DNA of 34,551 nucleotides, from NCBI GenBank assembly GCA_016209325.1, contig JACQWJ010000011.1, positions 1 through 34,551 of the forward strand, written 5' to 3'. The notes under the pieces are model-generated. The model was given only the letters and a program-made list of their open reading frames with translations. It was not told where the DNA came from and did not search any database. The position numbers and the translations under genes were made by a program. The first letter of the stretch is position 1. Each line of letters opens with the position of its first letter. Positions 27,142-34,551 of this stretch are shown here, in pieces. This stretch comes from Candidatus Uhrbacteria bacterium. GTDB lineage: Bacteria; Patescibacteriota; Patescibacteriia; UBA9934; GWF2-40-263.

Positions 27142-28716
27142 CTAAAGGTCCGTCCCCGAGTAGCTCAGGTTCAGCGACTTGTTGCAGAGCGGGAAGTCCG
27201 GGACGATGTTACCGGGACCGAGCTCTCCGAAGAGGGCCCAGTTGCAGAAGGAGGGGTCGCGGGGGAAGCAGCGGTCGATCTTGCCGTCCTTGATGCGAAC
27301 GATCGTCAGGATCTCGCCGCGCCAGGACTCGACGGCGCCGAGCGCCATACCGTCCCGCGGCTGACAGTCCATTCGAAGGAAGCCATCGGCCGAGAGCATG
27401 GGTAGGAGCTTCTGAATCACCTGCTCCGTGGTCTGCAGTTCCTCGACGCGCATGCGGTAGCGCGCATAGACGTCTCCCGCCTTCTGGGTGACCACGCGCG
27501 GCAACAGCTCGGGCGCGAGATAGGCGGCGTACGGATGGTCGCGGCGCACGTCGCGGTCGAGGCCGGAGGCGCGGGCCGGGAGTCCCAGCGCGCCGTAGGC
27601 TTTGGCCGTCTCGAGCGGGAGCACGCCGGTGGTCTCCAGGCGCTCGTGGAGGCCGTCGGAGACTAGGAACACCTTGAGGAGGGCGTGCATTTCGGCGCAG
27701 ACCGAGGCGACGGTCTTTTCGACGTCCACGCGCTCTTCGGACAACAGGGTCCGAGCCACGCCGCCCGGCACGATGACGCCGCGCCAGAAGCGGTTACCGA
27801 GCAGGCGGGCGGACAGACGGACCAGGTCCTCCTTCACGCGGAATCCCTGGGCGGCCGCGACGGAATACCCCGTTCCCATGCCAGCCATGTTCGAGAGATC
27901 ATGGATGTGCATCGTCAAACGCTCGAGCTCGTGCAACAGTGTGCGAACAAGTCGGGCCTGCTGCGGCACTTCCGCGTCGCAGAGCTTCTCCACGGCCAGG
28001 CAGAAGGCGAGAGCGTGCGAGGGGCTCATGTCGTCCGACACGCGCTCGATGAACGGCATGGCCTCGTCGGGAGTCCTCCCTTCCAGGAGCTTCTCCACGC
28101 CCTTGTGGGTGAAGAACAGCTTGCCTTCGAGCGTGATGATGCGCTCGCCAGCCACGTTGAAGCGGAAGTGTCCCGGCTCGATGATCCCCGCGTGGATGGG
28201 GCCGACGGGAATCTCATAGACCCCCTCCCCCGCCACGTGGTGCATGGGGTACGGCACGTCGTCGTGCGAGAGCTTCGCGTCCCACGCGAAGTCCTTGCGG
28301 AGCGGATGCGTTCCGAGGGGGACGTTCTCGTGATGGACCAGGCGGCGGGGGTCGGGATGGCCCGCGGGCGTCACGCCGAACATGTCGGACAGGAGGCGTT
28401 CATACCAGTGAGCGGCCATGACGGAGCTCGTGACAGAAGGATAGGCAGGGTCGCTTTCCGGAACCTCGGTGGAAACGACGAGCCACTCGTGCGCTTCGTC
28501 AAGGGACAGAACGACGTGGATGCCGAATCCTTTCCTTTCTCTGCGATCATCGGTGCCGAACAGAAGGGAGAGTGGAAGGTTGTGCTCATGGACGAGCACA
28601 TGGACGAGCGGCGCGAACGCTTCCCGCTCCACGCGGATCCAGGTGGTGTCGACCGAGGCGAAGGTAGGCTGGCGTCCGACAGCTTCCAAAACGGCATGCA
28701 TGGTCTTCATATTCAT
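27142..28716 (-). CDS. HyfG/HycE-like (NuoC-NuoD-like) large subunit lacking [NiFe]-coordinating cysteines
   Basis: PVGPIHAGIIEPGHFRFNVAGERI, FFTHKGVEKLLEG, IERVSDDMSPSHALAF (L1 position), FPLCNKSLNLSYSGTDL* (L2 position). ATGA overlap with the upstream gene. Confidence 0.88.
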   Translation of the reverse strand: MNMKTMHAVLEAVGRQPTFASVDTTWIRVEREAFAPLVHVLVHEHNLPLSLLFGTDDRRERKGFGIHVVLSLDEAHEWLVVSTEVPESDPAYPSVTSSVMAAHWYERLLSDMFGVTPAGHPDPRRLVHHENVPLGTHPLRKDFAWDAKLSHDDVPYPMHHVAGEGVYEIPVGPIHAGIIEPGHFRFNVAGERIITLEGKLFFTHKGVEKLLEGRTPDEAMPFIERVSDDMSPSHALAFCLAVEKLCDAEVPQQARLVRTLLHELERLTMHIHDLSNMAGMGTGYSVAAAQGFRVKEDLVRLSARLLGNRFWRGVIVPGGVARTLLSEERVDVEKTVASVCAEMHALLKVFLVSDGLHERLETTGVLPLETAKAYGALGLPARASGLDRDVRRDHPYAAYLAPELLPRVVTQKAGDVYARYRMRVEELQTTEQVIQKLLPMLSADGFLRMDCQPRDGMALGAVESWRGEILTIVRIKDGKIDRCFPRDPSFCNWALFGELGPGNIVPDFPLCNKSLNLSYSGTDL

Positions 28717-30209
28717 AGAGCAACAGAGGAAATGGACTGAGCAACGCGCGTCGCGAATGCGAGGCCCGATGGAAGGAGGAAAAAGACGCCGGCGGCGCCG
28801 AGGAGTGCGAGCTCGCCCGCCATGACGGCATGAGTGAGGGTCCACGGCTCGCGGACCGACTCCACCGCGGGAGGCACTTCCGTGGCGGCGGGCGCGCCCT
28901 CAAACAGGAGGGCAAGGGTATGGCGCATCATTCCGACCGCGACCAGGCTCAAGCCAAGCAGGACGATGAGCGTCGAAACCAGGTGCGTGTTGATGCCGTA
29001 GCCGACCATGAGGTATTCGCTCGCAAACAGGGTCGAACCAGGCATGGCTAGGATACCGAGGATGGCGAGGAGAAACAGGACGGCCGTACGCGGAGCGTGC
29101 GTGAACACCGCCGGAAGATGGTCGAGCTTGGTGGTCTTCCAGCGGAGCAGAATCTCCCCCGCACCGAAGAAGAGGGCGGACTTGGCGAGCGTATGGCCCA
29201 CCATATGCATGACGGCTGGCACAAGCCCAAGGGGACCAAGACCGACGGAGAAGGCGAGGAGCCCCATGTGCTCGATGCTTGAGTAGGCCAGCATGCGCTT
29301 GTAGTTGCGCTGGATGAGCAGGATGAAGCCGGGCAGGAGCACTGAGAGGATGCCGAAGACGAGGAAGAACTTCTCCGTCCATTCCGTGCCGCCAAGCGCC
29401 AGGTCGGTGACGCCCTTGAAGCGGAGGATCGTCACGAACGCCACGTTCAGGAGGATGCCCGACAGCATGGCGGAAATCGGGGAGGGCGTCTTGCTGTGGG
29501 CGTCCGGCAACCAGGTGTGGAGGGGGACGAACCCAACCTTCGTGCCAATGCCGACAAACACGAAGACGAAGGCCCAGCGCATGATGTCTGGAGACAGGGA
29601 GGAGGCGTGCATTCGGAGTGTGTCGAGGTAGAGGAAGTCGGCGTGCTGCAGCCCTCCTACGGCCGCCGCGTGACCAACCATGAGGATGCCCACAAGGCCG
29701 AGCGCGATACCAGTCGAGCAAAGCAGGATGTACTTCCACGCGGCCTCAAGGGCACCATCCTTGGCGTAAAAAGCCACGAGACAGGTCGTTGCGAGCGTGG
29801 TAGCTTCGAGCCCGAACCAGATGACGCCGAGGTGGTTGGCGAGCGCGGTCACGAGCATCGCGAACGCGAACAGGTGCATCATGACGTAGTAGAGGCGGAC
29901 CTGACGGTCCGTGACGAGCCTCTCATGGCGCTCGTGGCCGAGGTAGCGGACGCTGACGACGGCGGTCGCGAGGTAAACGAGGACAATAAGCGACGCGACG
30001 AGGGCGGACATGGGGTCGACAAACCAAATTCCCAAGGACCGCATCTCGACGCGACCCAGGAGGACCGGGAAGGCGGTCGTCCAGACGAATCCGGCCGCCA
30101 CGGAGGCCGCGAGAACACCAAGACCGCGAACAGCCTTAACCGGCACGACGGGCAGCCAGGAGAAGAGGGGTGTCGCAAGCAGGGCGAGAAACGCAAGCGT
30201 CAAATGCAT
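28713..30209 (-). CDS. HyfF-like antiporter-type membrane subunit
   Basis: NuoL/M/N-like core: WFGLEATTLATTCLVAFYAKDGALEAAWKY, GIGTKVGFVPLHTWLPDAHSKTPSPISAMLSGILLNVAF, NYKRMLAYSSIEHMGLLAFSVG. Confidence 0.88.
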   Translation of the reverse strand: MHLTLAFLALLATPLFSWLPVVPVKAVRGLGVLAASVAAGFVWTTAFPVLLGRVEMRSLGIWFVDPMSALVASLIVLVYLATAVVSVRYLGHERHERLVTDRQVRLYYVMMHLFAFAMLVTALANHLGVIWFGLEATTLATTCLVAFYAKDGALEAAWKYILLCSTGIALGLVGILMVGHAAAVGGLQHADFLYLDTLRMHASSLSPDIMRWAFVFVFVGIGTKVGFVPLHTWLPDAHSKTPSPISAMLSGILLNVAFVTILRFKGVTDLALGGTEWTEKFFLVFGILSVLLPGFILLIQRNYKRMLAYSSIEHMGLLAFSVGLGPLGLVPAVMHMVGHTLAKSALFFGAGEILLRWKTTKLDHLPAVFTHAPRTAVLFLLAILGILAMPGSTLFASEYLMVGYGINTHLVSTLIVLLGLSLVAVGMMRHTLALLFEGAPAATEVPPAVESVREPWTLTHAVMAGELALLGAAGVFFLLPSGLAFATRVAQSISSVAL

Positions 30210-30212
30210 ACT

Positions 30213-30869
30213 TTAGTCAGTCAATTCGCGAAGGCTGGCCGTGTCGGACGTGCCGTAGAGCTCCTGTACCTTGTGGCTGAGGAGAGCCATCATGCTGACC
30301 GCGAGGAGCACGATCGAGAAGATGCCCACCTCGATCGCGACGGGGATCACGACGATCGTTGCGAGCGAAAAGGCGGCGATTCCGTTCTCGATGAACAGGA
30401 ACCCCACCATCTGCGAGAAAACATCCCGGCGAAGGACCATCATGAGGATACCCGCGAAGGCCACGGCGATCGAGAGGTAGAGGACATGCGCGGAGGCAGC
30501 CGAGGCAGCGAAGGGCAGGTGCTGGATGAGAAGGGCGGTCACGAGCAGGGCCGCGACGGTGACGAACAGACTGGGCGCTGCGCGCAGGGAGGACTGCAGG
30601 CGTTCGGAAGCACCCGAGCGGCGGATCGCGTTCGTAAGCAGCGCCGGGATGACCAATCCTTTGACGAACAGCGTCCCGAGCGCAAGGGGGTACAGATGTC
30701 CGGACGCATCCCTGACGGCAAAACTGAAGATCAGGAGGGCGAGCGCGATTGAGGAGCAGGCATACAGGCGAAGCAGGCTCTTGACGCGGAAGGTGGGCAT
30801 GGCGAGAACCGAGGCAAAGAGAAAGACAACGGCAAACAGGGGCTCGAGGACCGCAAGTGTGGCTATCAT
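30213..30869 (-). CDS. HyfE-like (NuoK-like) membrane subunit
   Basis: Polytopic; MVGFLFIENGIAAFSLATIV is typical; ATGA overlap with hyfC-like. Confidence 0.8.
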   Translation of the reverse strand: MIATLAVLEPLFAVVFLFASVLAMPTFRVKSLLRLYACSSIALALLIFSFAVRDASGHLYPLALGTLFVKGLVIPALLTNAIRRSGASERLQSSLRAAPSLFVTVAALLVTALLIQHLPFAASAASAHVLYLSIAVAFAGILMMVLRRDVFSQMVGFLFIENGIAAFSLATIVVIPVAIEVGIFSIVLLAVSMMALLSHKVQELYGTSDTASLRELTD

Positions 30870-31807
30870 AGGAAGAGGGTGAGCAGGAGTCCGGCCAACG
30901 CGATCACGAACGCGAGGGACAGGTATTCCTGCATGCGGTAAAAGCGCATCTTCACGATCGAGGTCTCGAGCAGGGCGAGGAGGAACGAGCCCAGGAGGAG
31001 CTTCAGGAAGGTTCCTACGAGAACCGCGGCCGTCGCTCCCGTCTGCCATGCGCTGGGATGGAAGAGAAATGACGTCGGAACTGTGAAGTTGGCAAGCAGG
31101 AGAAGGAACACTGTCAGACGCAGGGCGGAGGCGTATTCGACCATTGCAAGGTACGGGCCCGAGTACTCGAGCACCATGGCCTCGTGGACCATCGTGAGTT
31201 CGAGGTGTGTCGCCGGATTGTCGACCGGATAGCGCGCGTTTTCGGCAAGGGCGATCAGGACGAGCGCGATCAGGCTGAAAAGGAGCGCGGGTGTAACGAG
31301 GAGCGCCGCGCCTCCGGTCTGGACCATGCCGTCGATGGTGGCATGGCCGCTCGCGACCGCAAAGGCGGCAAAGACGGCAAACACGGCCGGCTCGACCAGG
31401 GATGCAATCGTCATCTCGCGGCTCGATCCCATGCCGCCAAAGGCACTCGCGCTATCGAGTCCTCCCAGTACGAGAAAAACCGAGCCTAACGCGAGGACGC
31501 CGGCTACCAGCATGAAATGACTGTAAGCGGACAGAGCGCTCCCCGTCGAGACGAGCGGTAGGATGAGGACGAGAAAGACGCCCGTGGCGCACACGACGAA
31601 CGGCACGAGGCGAAATACCCAGGAGGTACTCTCGGAAATTACCATCTCACGGCGGAGCATGGTGGCCAGGGCAACATACGGAAGCCAGGGGACGGCTCCC
31701 TGCCGACCTTGGAGGCGCGCCTTGAACCAACGTACCAGGCCGACCGTAAGCGGGGCGAGGCCGAGGACGAGAACTGCTTGGATCACAGTCAAAAGAAGAG
31801 GGCTCAT
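30866..31807 (-). CDS. HyfC-like (NuoH-like) membrane subunit
   Basis: ALAENARYPVDNPATHLELTMVHEAMVLEYSGPYLAMVEYA; ATGA overlap with hyfB-like. Confidence 0.9.
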   Translation of the reverse strand: MSPLLLTVIQAVLVLGLAPLTVGLVRWFKARLQGRQGAVPWLPYVALATMLRREMVISESTSWVFRLVPFVVCATGVFLVLILPLVSTGSALSAYSHFMLVAGVLALGSVFLVLGGLDSASAFGGMGSSREMTIASLVEPAVFAVFAAFAVASGHATIDGMVQTGGAALLVTPALLFSLIALVLIALAENARYPVDNPATHLELTMVHEAMVLEYSGPYLAMVEYASALRLTVFLLLLANFTVPTSFLFHPSAWQTGATAAVLVGTFLKLLLGSFLLALLETSIVKMRFYRMQEYLSLAFVIALAGLLLTLFL

Positions 31808-33819
31808 AGGGCGATAACCAAGGTCACAAGCAAAGCCAGGAAGATGAACGCAACGTACAACTGGACCGATCCACTCTGCACGCGTCGAACAATGGAAGCC
31901 GCACGCAGACATGTCCGCGCGATCGGAAGGTAGCCATAATCCATCCAGACAGAACGTAGATTCAAAAAAAGTTCACGGCGACAAATCCAGGGATTGGTGG
32001 CAACGACCGGGATCGCGACGACGGTGTTTTTGGTGCGCAGCAAGAAGCGGAAGAAAAAACGGATCGGCGCAGAAAACGCCGTCGCTGTGTACTCCATGCT
32101 GGCGTCAATCGGCTGCCCGCAGTTCCAGGTGTGATAGGAGCGCTCGCGCTTGGCGTCGGAAAGCAGACGACGCAGCAGGAATACGAGTCCGAGGCATGCC
32201 AACAGTCCGAGGAATACAGCGGCCGGAACAACCAAACTCGCATCCGGGCGGATACCGACGATTTCGATTGCTGGCAGACGGTTGGCCGCGCTCACCAGGT
32301 CTTTTCCGCCGACCAGCGACACGAGGGCCGGGGCGAATACGCCCATCCACGCGAGAAGTAGGGCCAAAAGAAGGATGGGAGCGTTCATGGAGGCAGGCGG
32401 CTCTACGGCCTTCTCGGCCGCTTCACTCCGGGGAGCGCCAAGGGTCGCGATGCCGAACAGCTTGACCATGGCGAAGATGGCCAGGGCGCTTGCGAGAACC
32501 ACCGCGAACAGCACGAGCACGAGGACACCGGTCACAGCTCCATCCGTGGGAGCCGCCAGAGATTGCACCAGACTCTGCAGGAACATCCATTCCCCGTAGA
32601 AGGGGCCAAAGGGCGGCAACGCGGCCGCGGACAACGCGAGAACTAGGAAGGCTCCAGAAAGAAGCGGCATACGCTTGGCCAGACCTCCCATGCGCTCAAG
32701 GCTCCGAGTGCCCGTCGCGTGCACGATGGCCCCGGCCGCCAGAAAGAGTCCCGACTTGAAAAGCGCGTGGCTGACGCAGTGAAAAACGGCGGCCAGGAGC
32801 GCGACCACTAGCAACCCCGGAAGGCGGTTGGCGAAAGCGTACGCACCGACACCAATCATAGTGAAGATGATGCCGATGTTCTCGATACTGCTGAACGCAA
32901 GCACACGCTTGATGTCGCGCTCGATCACCGCGTACAAGGCTCCGAAGATGGCGGACGCAAGACCCAGGCCAATGATGACCAGTCCGAAGGTGGCCGGCAG
33001 CGAGGGAATAAGGAAGAGCATCATGCGCAGGAATCCGTACACCGCGACCTTCAACATGACCCCCGACATGAGGGCCGAAATGTGGCTTGGAGCTTGCGGG
33101 TGAGCCTCCGGAAGCCAGGCGTGGAACGGCACGAGGCCCGCCTTCGATCCGAAGCCGAAGAGGAAAAGAAAGAAGGTCAGCGCGAGCGCGGGAGCCGGAA
33201 TGACCTGGGCTGAAAACGCCAGCGTTCGAAAATCAGCCAGAATCGTTCCTTGTGCCAGCACAAAGAAGCCAGTAAGGATGGCGGCCGCGCCGAGATGCGT
33301 CATCACGAAGTAGAACAGGGCGGCCTTTATCGAAGCTGGCTTGCGGTCGGCCATGACAAGGAAGAACGAGGTGATGGACATGAGCTCCCAGAACGCCATG
33401 AATCCGAGGACGTTCGTGGAAAGCAGTACCCCTTGCATGCCAAGGACGAACAGCGCAGTGGCCGCATTCAGGCTCGCAATGTGATAGCCCTCATGGCTCT
33501 GACGCACATACGCGATGGCATATACGGAGCACAGACAGGACACGAGCCCGACGATGGCGAAGAAGATCGCGGAAAACACGTCGAGCGCGAAGGTCATTCC
33601 GAAGAAAAGTCGGACCGAGGCGATCTCAAGCACCTCAAAGTCCTGGACGACGAAGGCGATGCTCGCCACGGCGCCGACGGCGCCCGAGAAAGCGAGGAGG
33701 ATATGGGCAAAATGATGGGCGCGGACACCGAGCAGTGCGACCAGGGCCGCAAAAACGGTGCCGGCGAGACTGGCAAGGATCGCGAACGAAAGGAAGGCGG
33801 GATCCATAGGCATCATCAT
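31804..33819 (-). CDS. HyfB-like (NuoL-like) antiporter-type membrane subunit
   Basis: FMAFWELMSITSFFLV, FGFGSKAGLVPFHAWLPEAHPQAPSHISALMSGVMLKVAVYGFLR, IERDIKRVLAFSSIENIGIIF; C-terminal extension. Confidence 0.92.
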   Translation of the reverse strand: MMMPMDPAFLSFAILASLAGTVFAALVALLGVRAHHFAHILLAFSGAVGAVASIAFVVQDFEVLEIASVRLFFGMTFALDVFSAIFFAIVGLVSCLCSVYAIAYVRQSHEGYHIASLNAATALFVLGMQGVLLSTNVLGFMAFWELMSITSFFLVMADRKPASIKAALFYFVMTHLGAAAILTGFFVLAQGTILADFRTLAFSAQVIPAPALALTFFLFLFGFGSKAGLVPFHAWLPEAHPQAPSHISALMSGVMLKVAVYGFLRMMLFLIPSLPATFGLVIIGLGLASAIFGALYAVIERDIKRVLAFSSIENIGIIFTMIGVGAYAFANRLPGLLVVALLAAVFHCVSHALFKSGLFLAAGAIVHATGTRSLERMGGLAKRMPLLSGAFLVLALSAAALPPFGPFYGEWMFLQSLVQSLAAPTDGAVTGVLVLVLFAVVLASALAIFAMVKLFGIATLGAPRSEAAEKAVEPPASMNAPILLLALLLAWMGVFAPALVSLVGGKDLVSAANRLPAIEIVGIRPDASLVVPAAVFLGLLACLGLVFLLRRLLSDAKRERSYHTWNCGQPIDASMEYTATAFSAPIRFFFRFLLRTKNTVVAIPVVATNPWICRRELFLNLRSVWMDYGYLPIARTCLRAASIVRRVQSGSVQLYVAFIFLALLVTLVIAL

Positions 33820-33821
33820 AT

Positions 33822-34358
33822 TTAGACACGGGACTGGCTCAGCGCGTGGAGCACCCCCTGAAGGATAGCGGTCGGCGTCGGGGGGTCTCCTGGAATGCGC
33901 ACGTGGACGGGAATAACGGATTCGACAGGTCCAACGACGGCGTACGAGTCCTTCCAGATGCCGCCTGTGCACGCGCCGTCGCCCACGGCCACCACCATGC
34001 AGGGCTGGGGCGCGGCTTCGTAGGTGGTCTTCACCGCGCGCTCAAGGTTGCGCGTCACGGGACCCGACACGAACAGCATGTCGGCATGCCGCGGCGAGGC
34101 CACGAAACTGAGCCCGAACCGGTCGATGTCGTAATAGGCATTGTTGAGCGCCGTCAGCTCAATCTCTTCCCCGTTCGCAGATCCTCCGTCTACCGCCCGA
34201 ATCCGCAGCGAGCGCCCTCCATACAGACGACGCACAACAGTCTTCAGTTCCTCCCCAACCGCCTCAAGCGAGGCGTCCTTCGGATTGACAAACCGTTCCT
34301 TCGCTTCGGTCACCCGAGGCCCCAGAAACAGCAATCGCCACAGTTCTGCAAGATACAT
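33822..34358 (-). CDS. HyfI/HycG-like (NuoB-like) small subunit lacking the proximal [4Fe-4S] cysteines
   Basis: VDGGSANGEEIEL, ASPRHADMLFVSGPVTRNLERAVKTTYEAAPQPCMVVAVGDGACTGGIW, VIPVHVRIPGDPPTPTAILQGVLHAL. Confidence 0.88.
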   Translation of the reverse strand: MYLAELWRLLFLGPRVTEAKERFVNPKDASLEAVGEELKTVVRRLYGGRSLRIRAVDGGSANGEEIELTALNNAYYDIDRFGLSFVASPRHADMLFVSGPVTRNLERAVKTTYEAAPQPCMVVAVGDGACTGGIWKDSYAVVGPVESVIPVHVRIPGDPPTPTAILQGVLHALSQSRV

Positions 34359-34383
34359 AGAACGCTTTAAAAACAGGCATTAT

Positions 34384-34406
34384 GGTATTCCTGAACAGGT
34401 AATTCC
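34384..34406. promoter_or_regulatory. imperfect palindrome upstream of the hydrogenase-like operon
   Basis: GGTATTCCTG-AA-CAGGTAATTCC, about 26-48 bp upstream of the first ATG and next to a minus-strand CATAAT. Confidence 0.3.
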
Positions 34407-34410
34407 GCAA

Positions 34411-34438
34411 GTCTATGGTATGCAGTCTACGGTGTGCA
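34411..34438. repeat. imperfect tandem 14-mer, two copies
   Basis: GTCTATGGTATGCA / GTCTACGGTGTGCA, 12 of 14 identical. Confidence 0.6.
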
Positions 34439-34442
34439 TAGA

Positions 34443-34477
34443 AAAAACAAGCCTCTCAGAAAGAAAGGCTTGTTTTT
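34443..34477. terminator. bidirectional terminator hairpin
   Basis: AAAAACAAGCCT-N11-AGGCTTGTTTTT, perfect 12-bp stem. Confidence 0.85.
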
Positions 34478-34488
34478 GTGTGGGAGCA

Positions 34489-34551
34489 TCAAGAACGGAC
34501 CCCTTTTACCTCCAGTTCATGGCTTCTCCGAATGAGTACCAGACTTGGATC
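34489..34551 (-). CDS. possible C-terminal end of a CDS running in from the right edge (...DPSLVLIRRSHELEVKGVRS*)
   Basis: Minus frame open from the window edge to TGA at 34489-34491, then the terminator at 34443-34477. Another frame (...IQVWYSFGEAMNWR*) is also open, so the frame is uncertain. Confidence 0.25.
   Translation of the reverse strand, partial: DPSLVLIRRSHELEVKGVRS

Noticed and set aside
29496-30752. 418-aa plus-strand ORF (E/R/G-rich) antisense to the HyfE/HyfF-like genes
   Set aside because: Composition typical of the complement of hydrophobic membrane-protein genes; the opposite strand has strong family motifs.
1-34551. CRISPR arrays, rRNA/tRNA genes, IS elements or prophage genes
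   Set aside because: No regularly spaced repeats, tRNA-like folds, transposase motifs or phage structural genes were seen on reading both strands.

Overview
The window looks like a gene-dense chromosomal segment of a bacterium, possibly of the Patescibacteria/CPR type. That lineage guess is an inference from the gene complement and truncated protein forms; no rRNA or other marker was available. Left half: a membrane protein with a degenerate PP2C-like domain and a C-terminal beta-propeller; a divergent operon (wHTH regulator, short TsaB, TM-helix channel-like protein, GT2 glycosyltransferase); clpB under a perfect CIRCE element; then wecG/tagA-like, gltX, an EnvC/M23 peptidase and a small membrane protein. 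Middle: a long minus-strand block with an FtsQ-like protein, a cytidylyltransferase-like protein, lysS, greA, an aspartoacylase-like protein, PBP2, mreD, mreC, mreB, a membrane protein, a DUF721-like protein and a UvrD helicase-nuclease fusion. Next comes a small plus-strand accessory island with a RelE/ParE toxin-antitoxin pair and a Panacea (DUF4065)-type antitoxin with a frame-disrupted partner. Right end: a six-gene minus-strand operon encoding a group-4 hydrogenase / complex I-like membrane complex. Its small subunit has lost all four canonical proximal [4Fe-4S] cysteines and its large subunit all four [NiFe] cysteines, while the antiporter-like membrane subunits look intact. This apparently redox-inert, Ehr-like complex is the most interesting system here. 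Other notable signals are a dif/loxP-like inverted-arm site at a convergent gene junction (~12637-12664), a clpB promoter whose -10 lies inside CIRCE, and a family of near-identical terminator hairpins (AATAGGCGRGA...TCYCGCCTATT). All calls come from reading the sequence; no database search was run.
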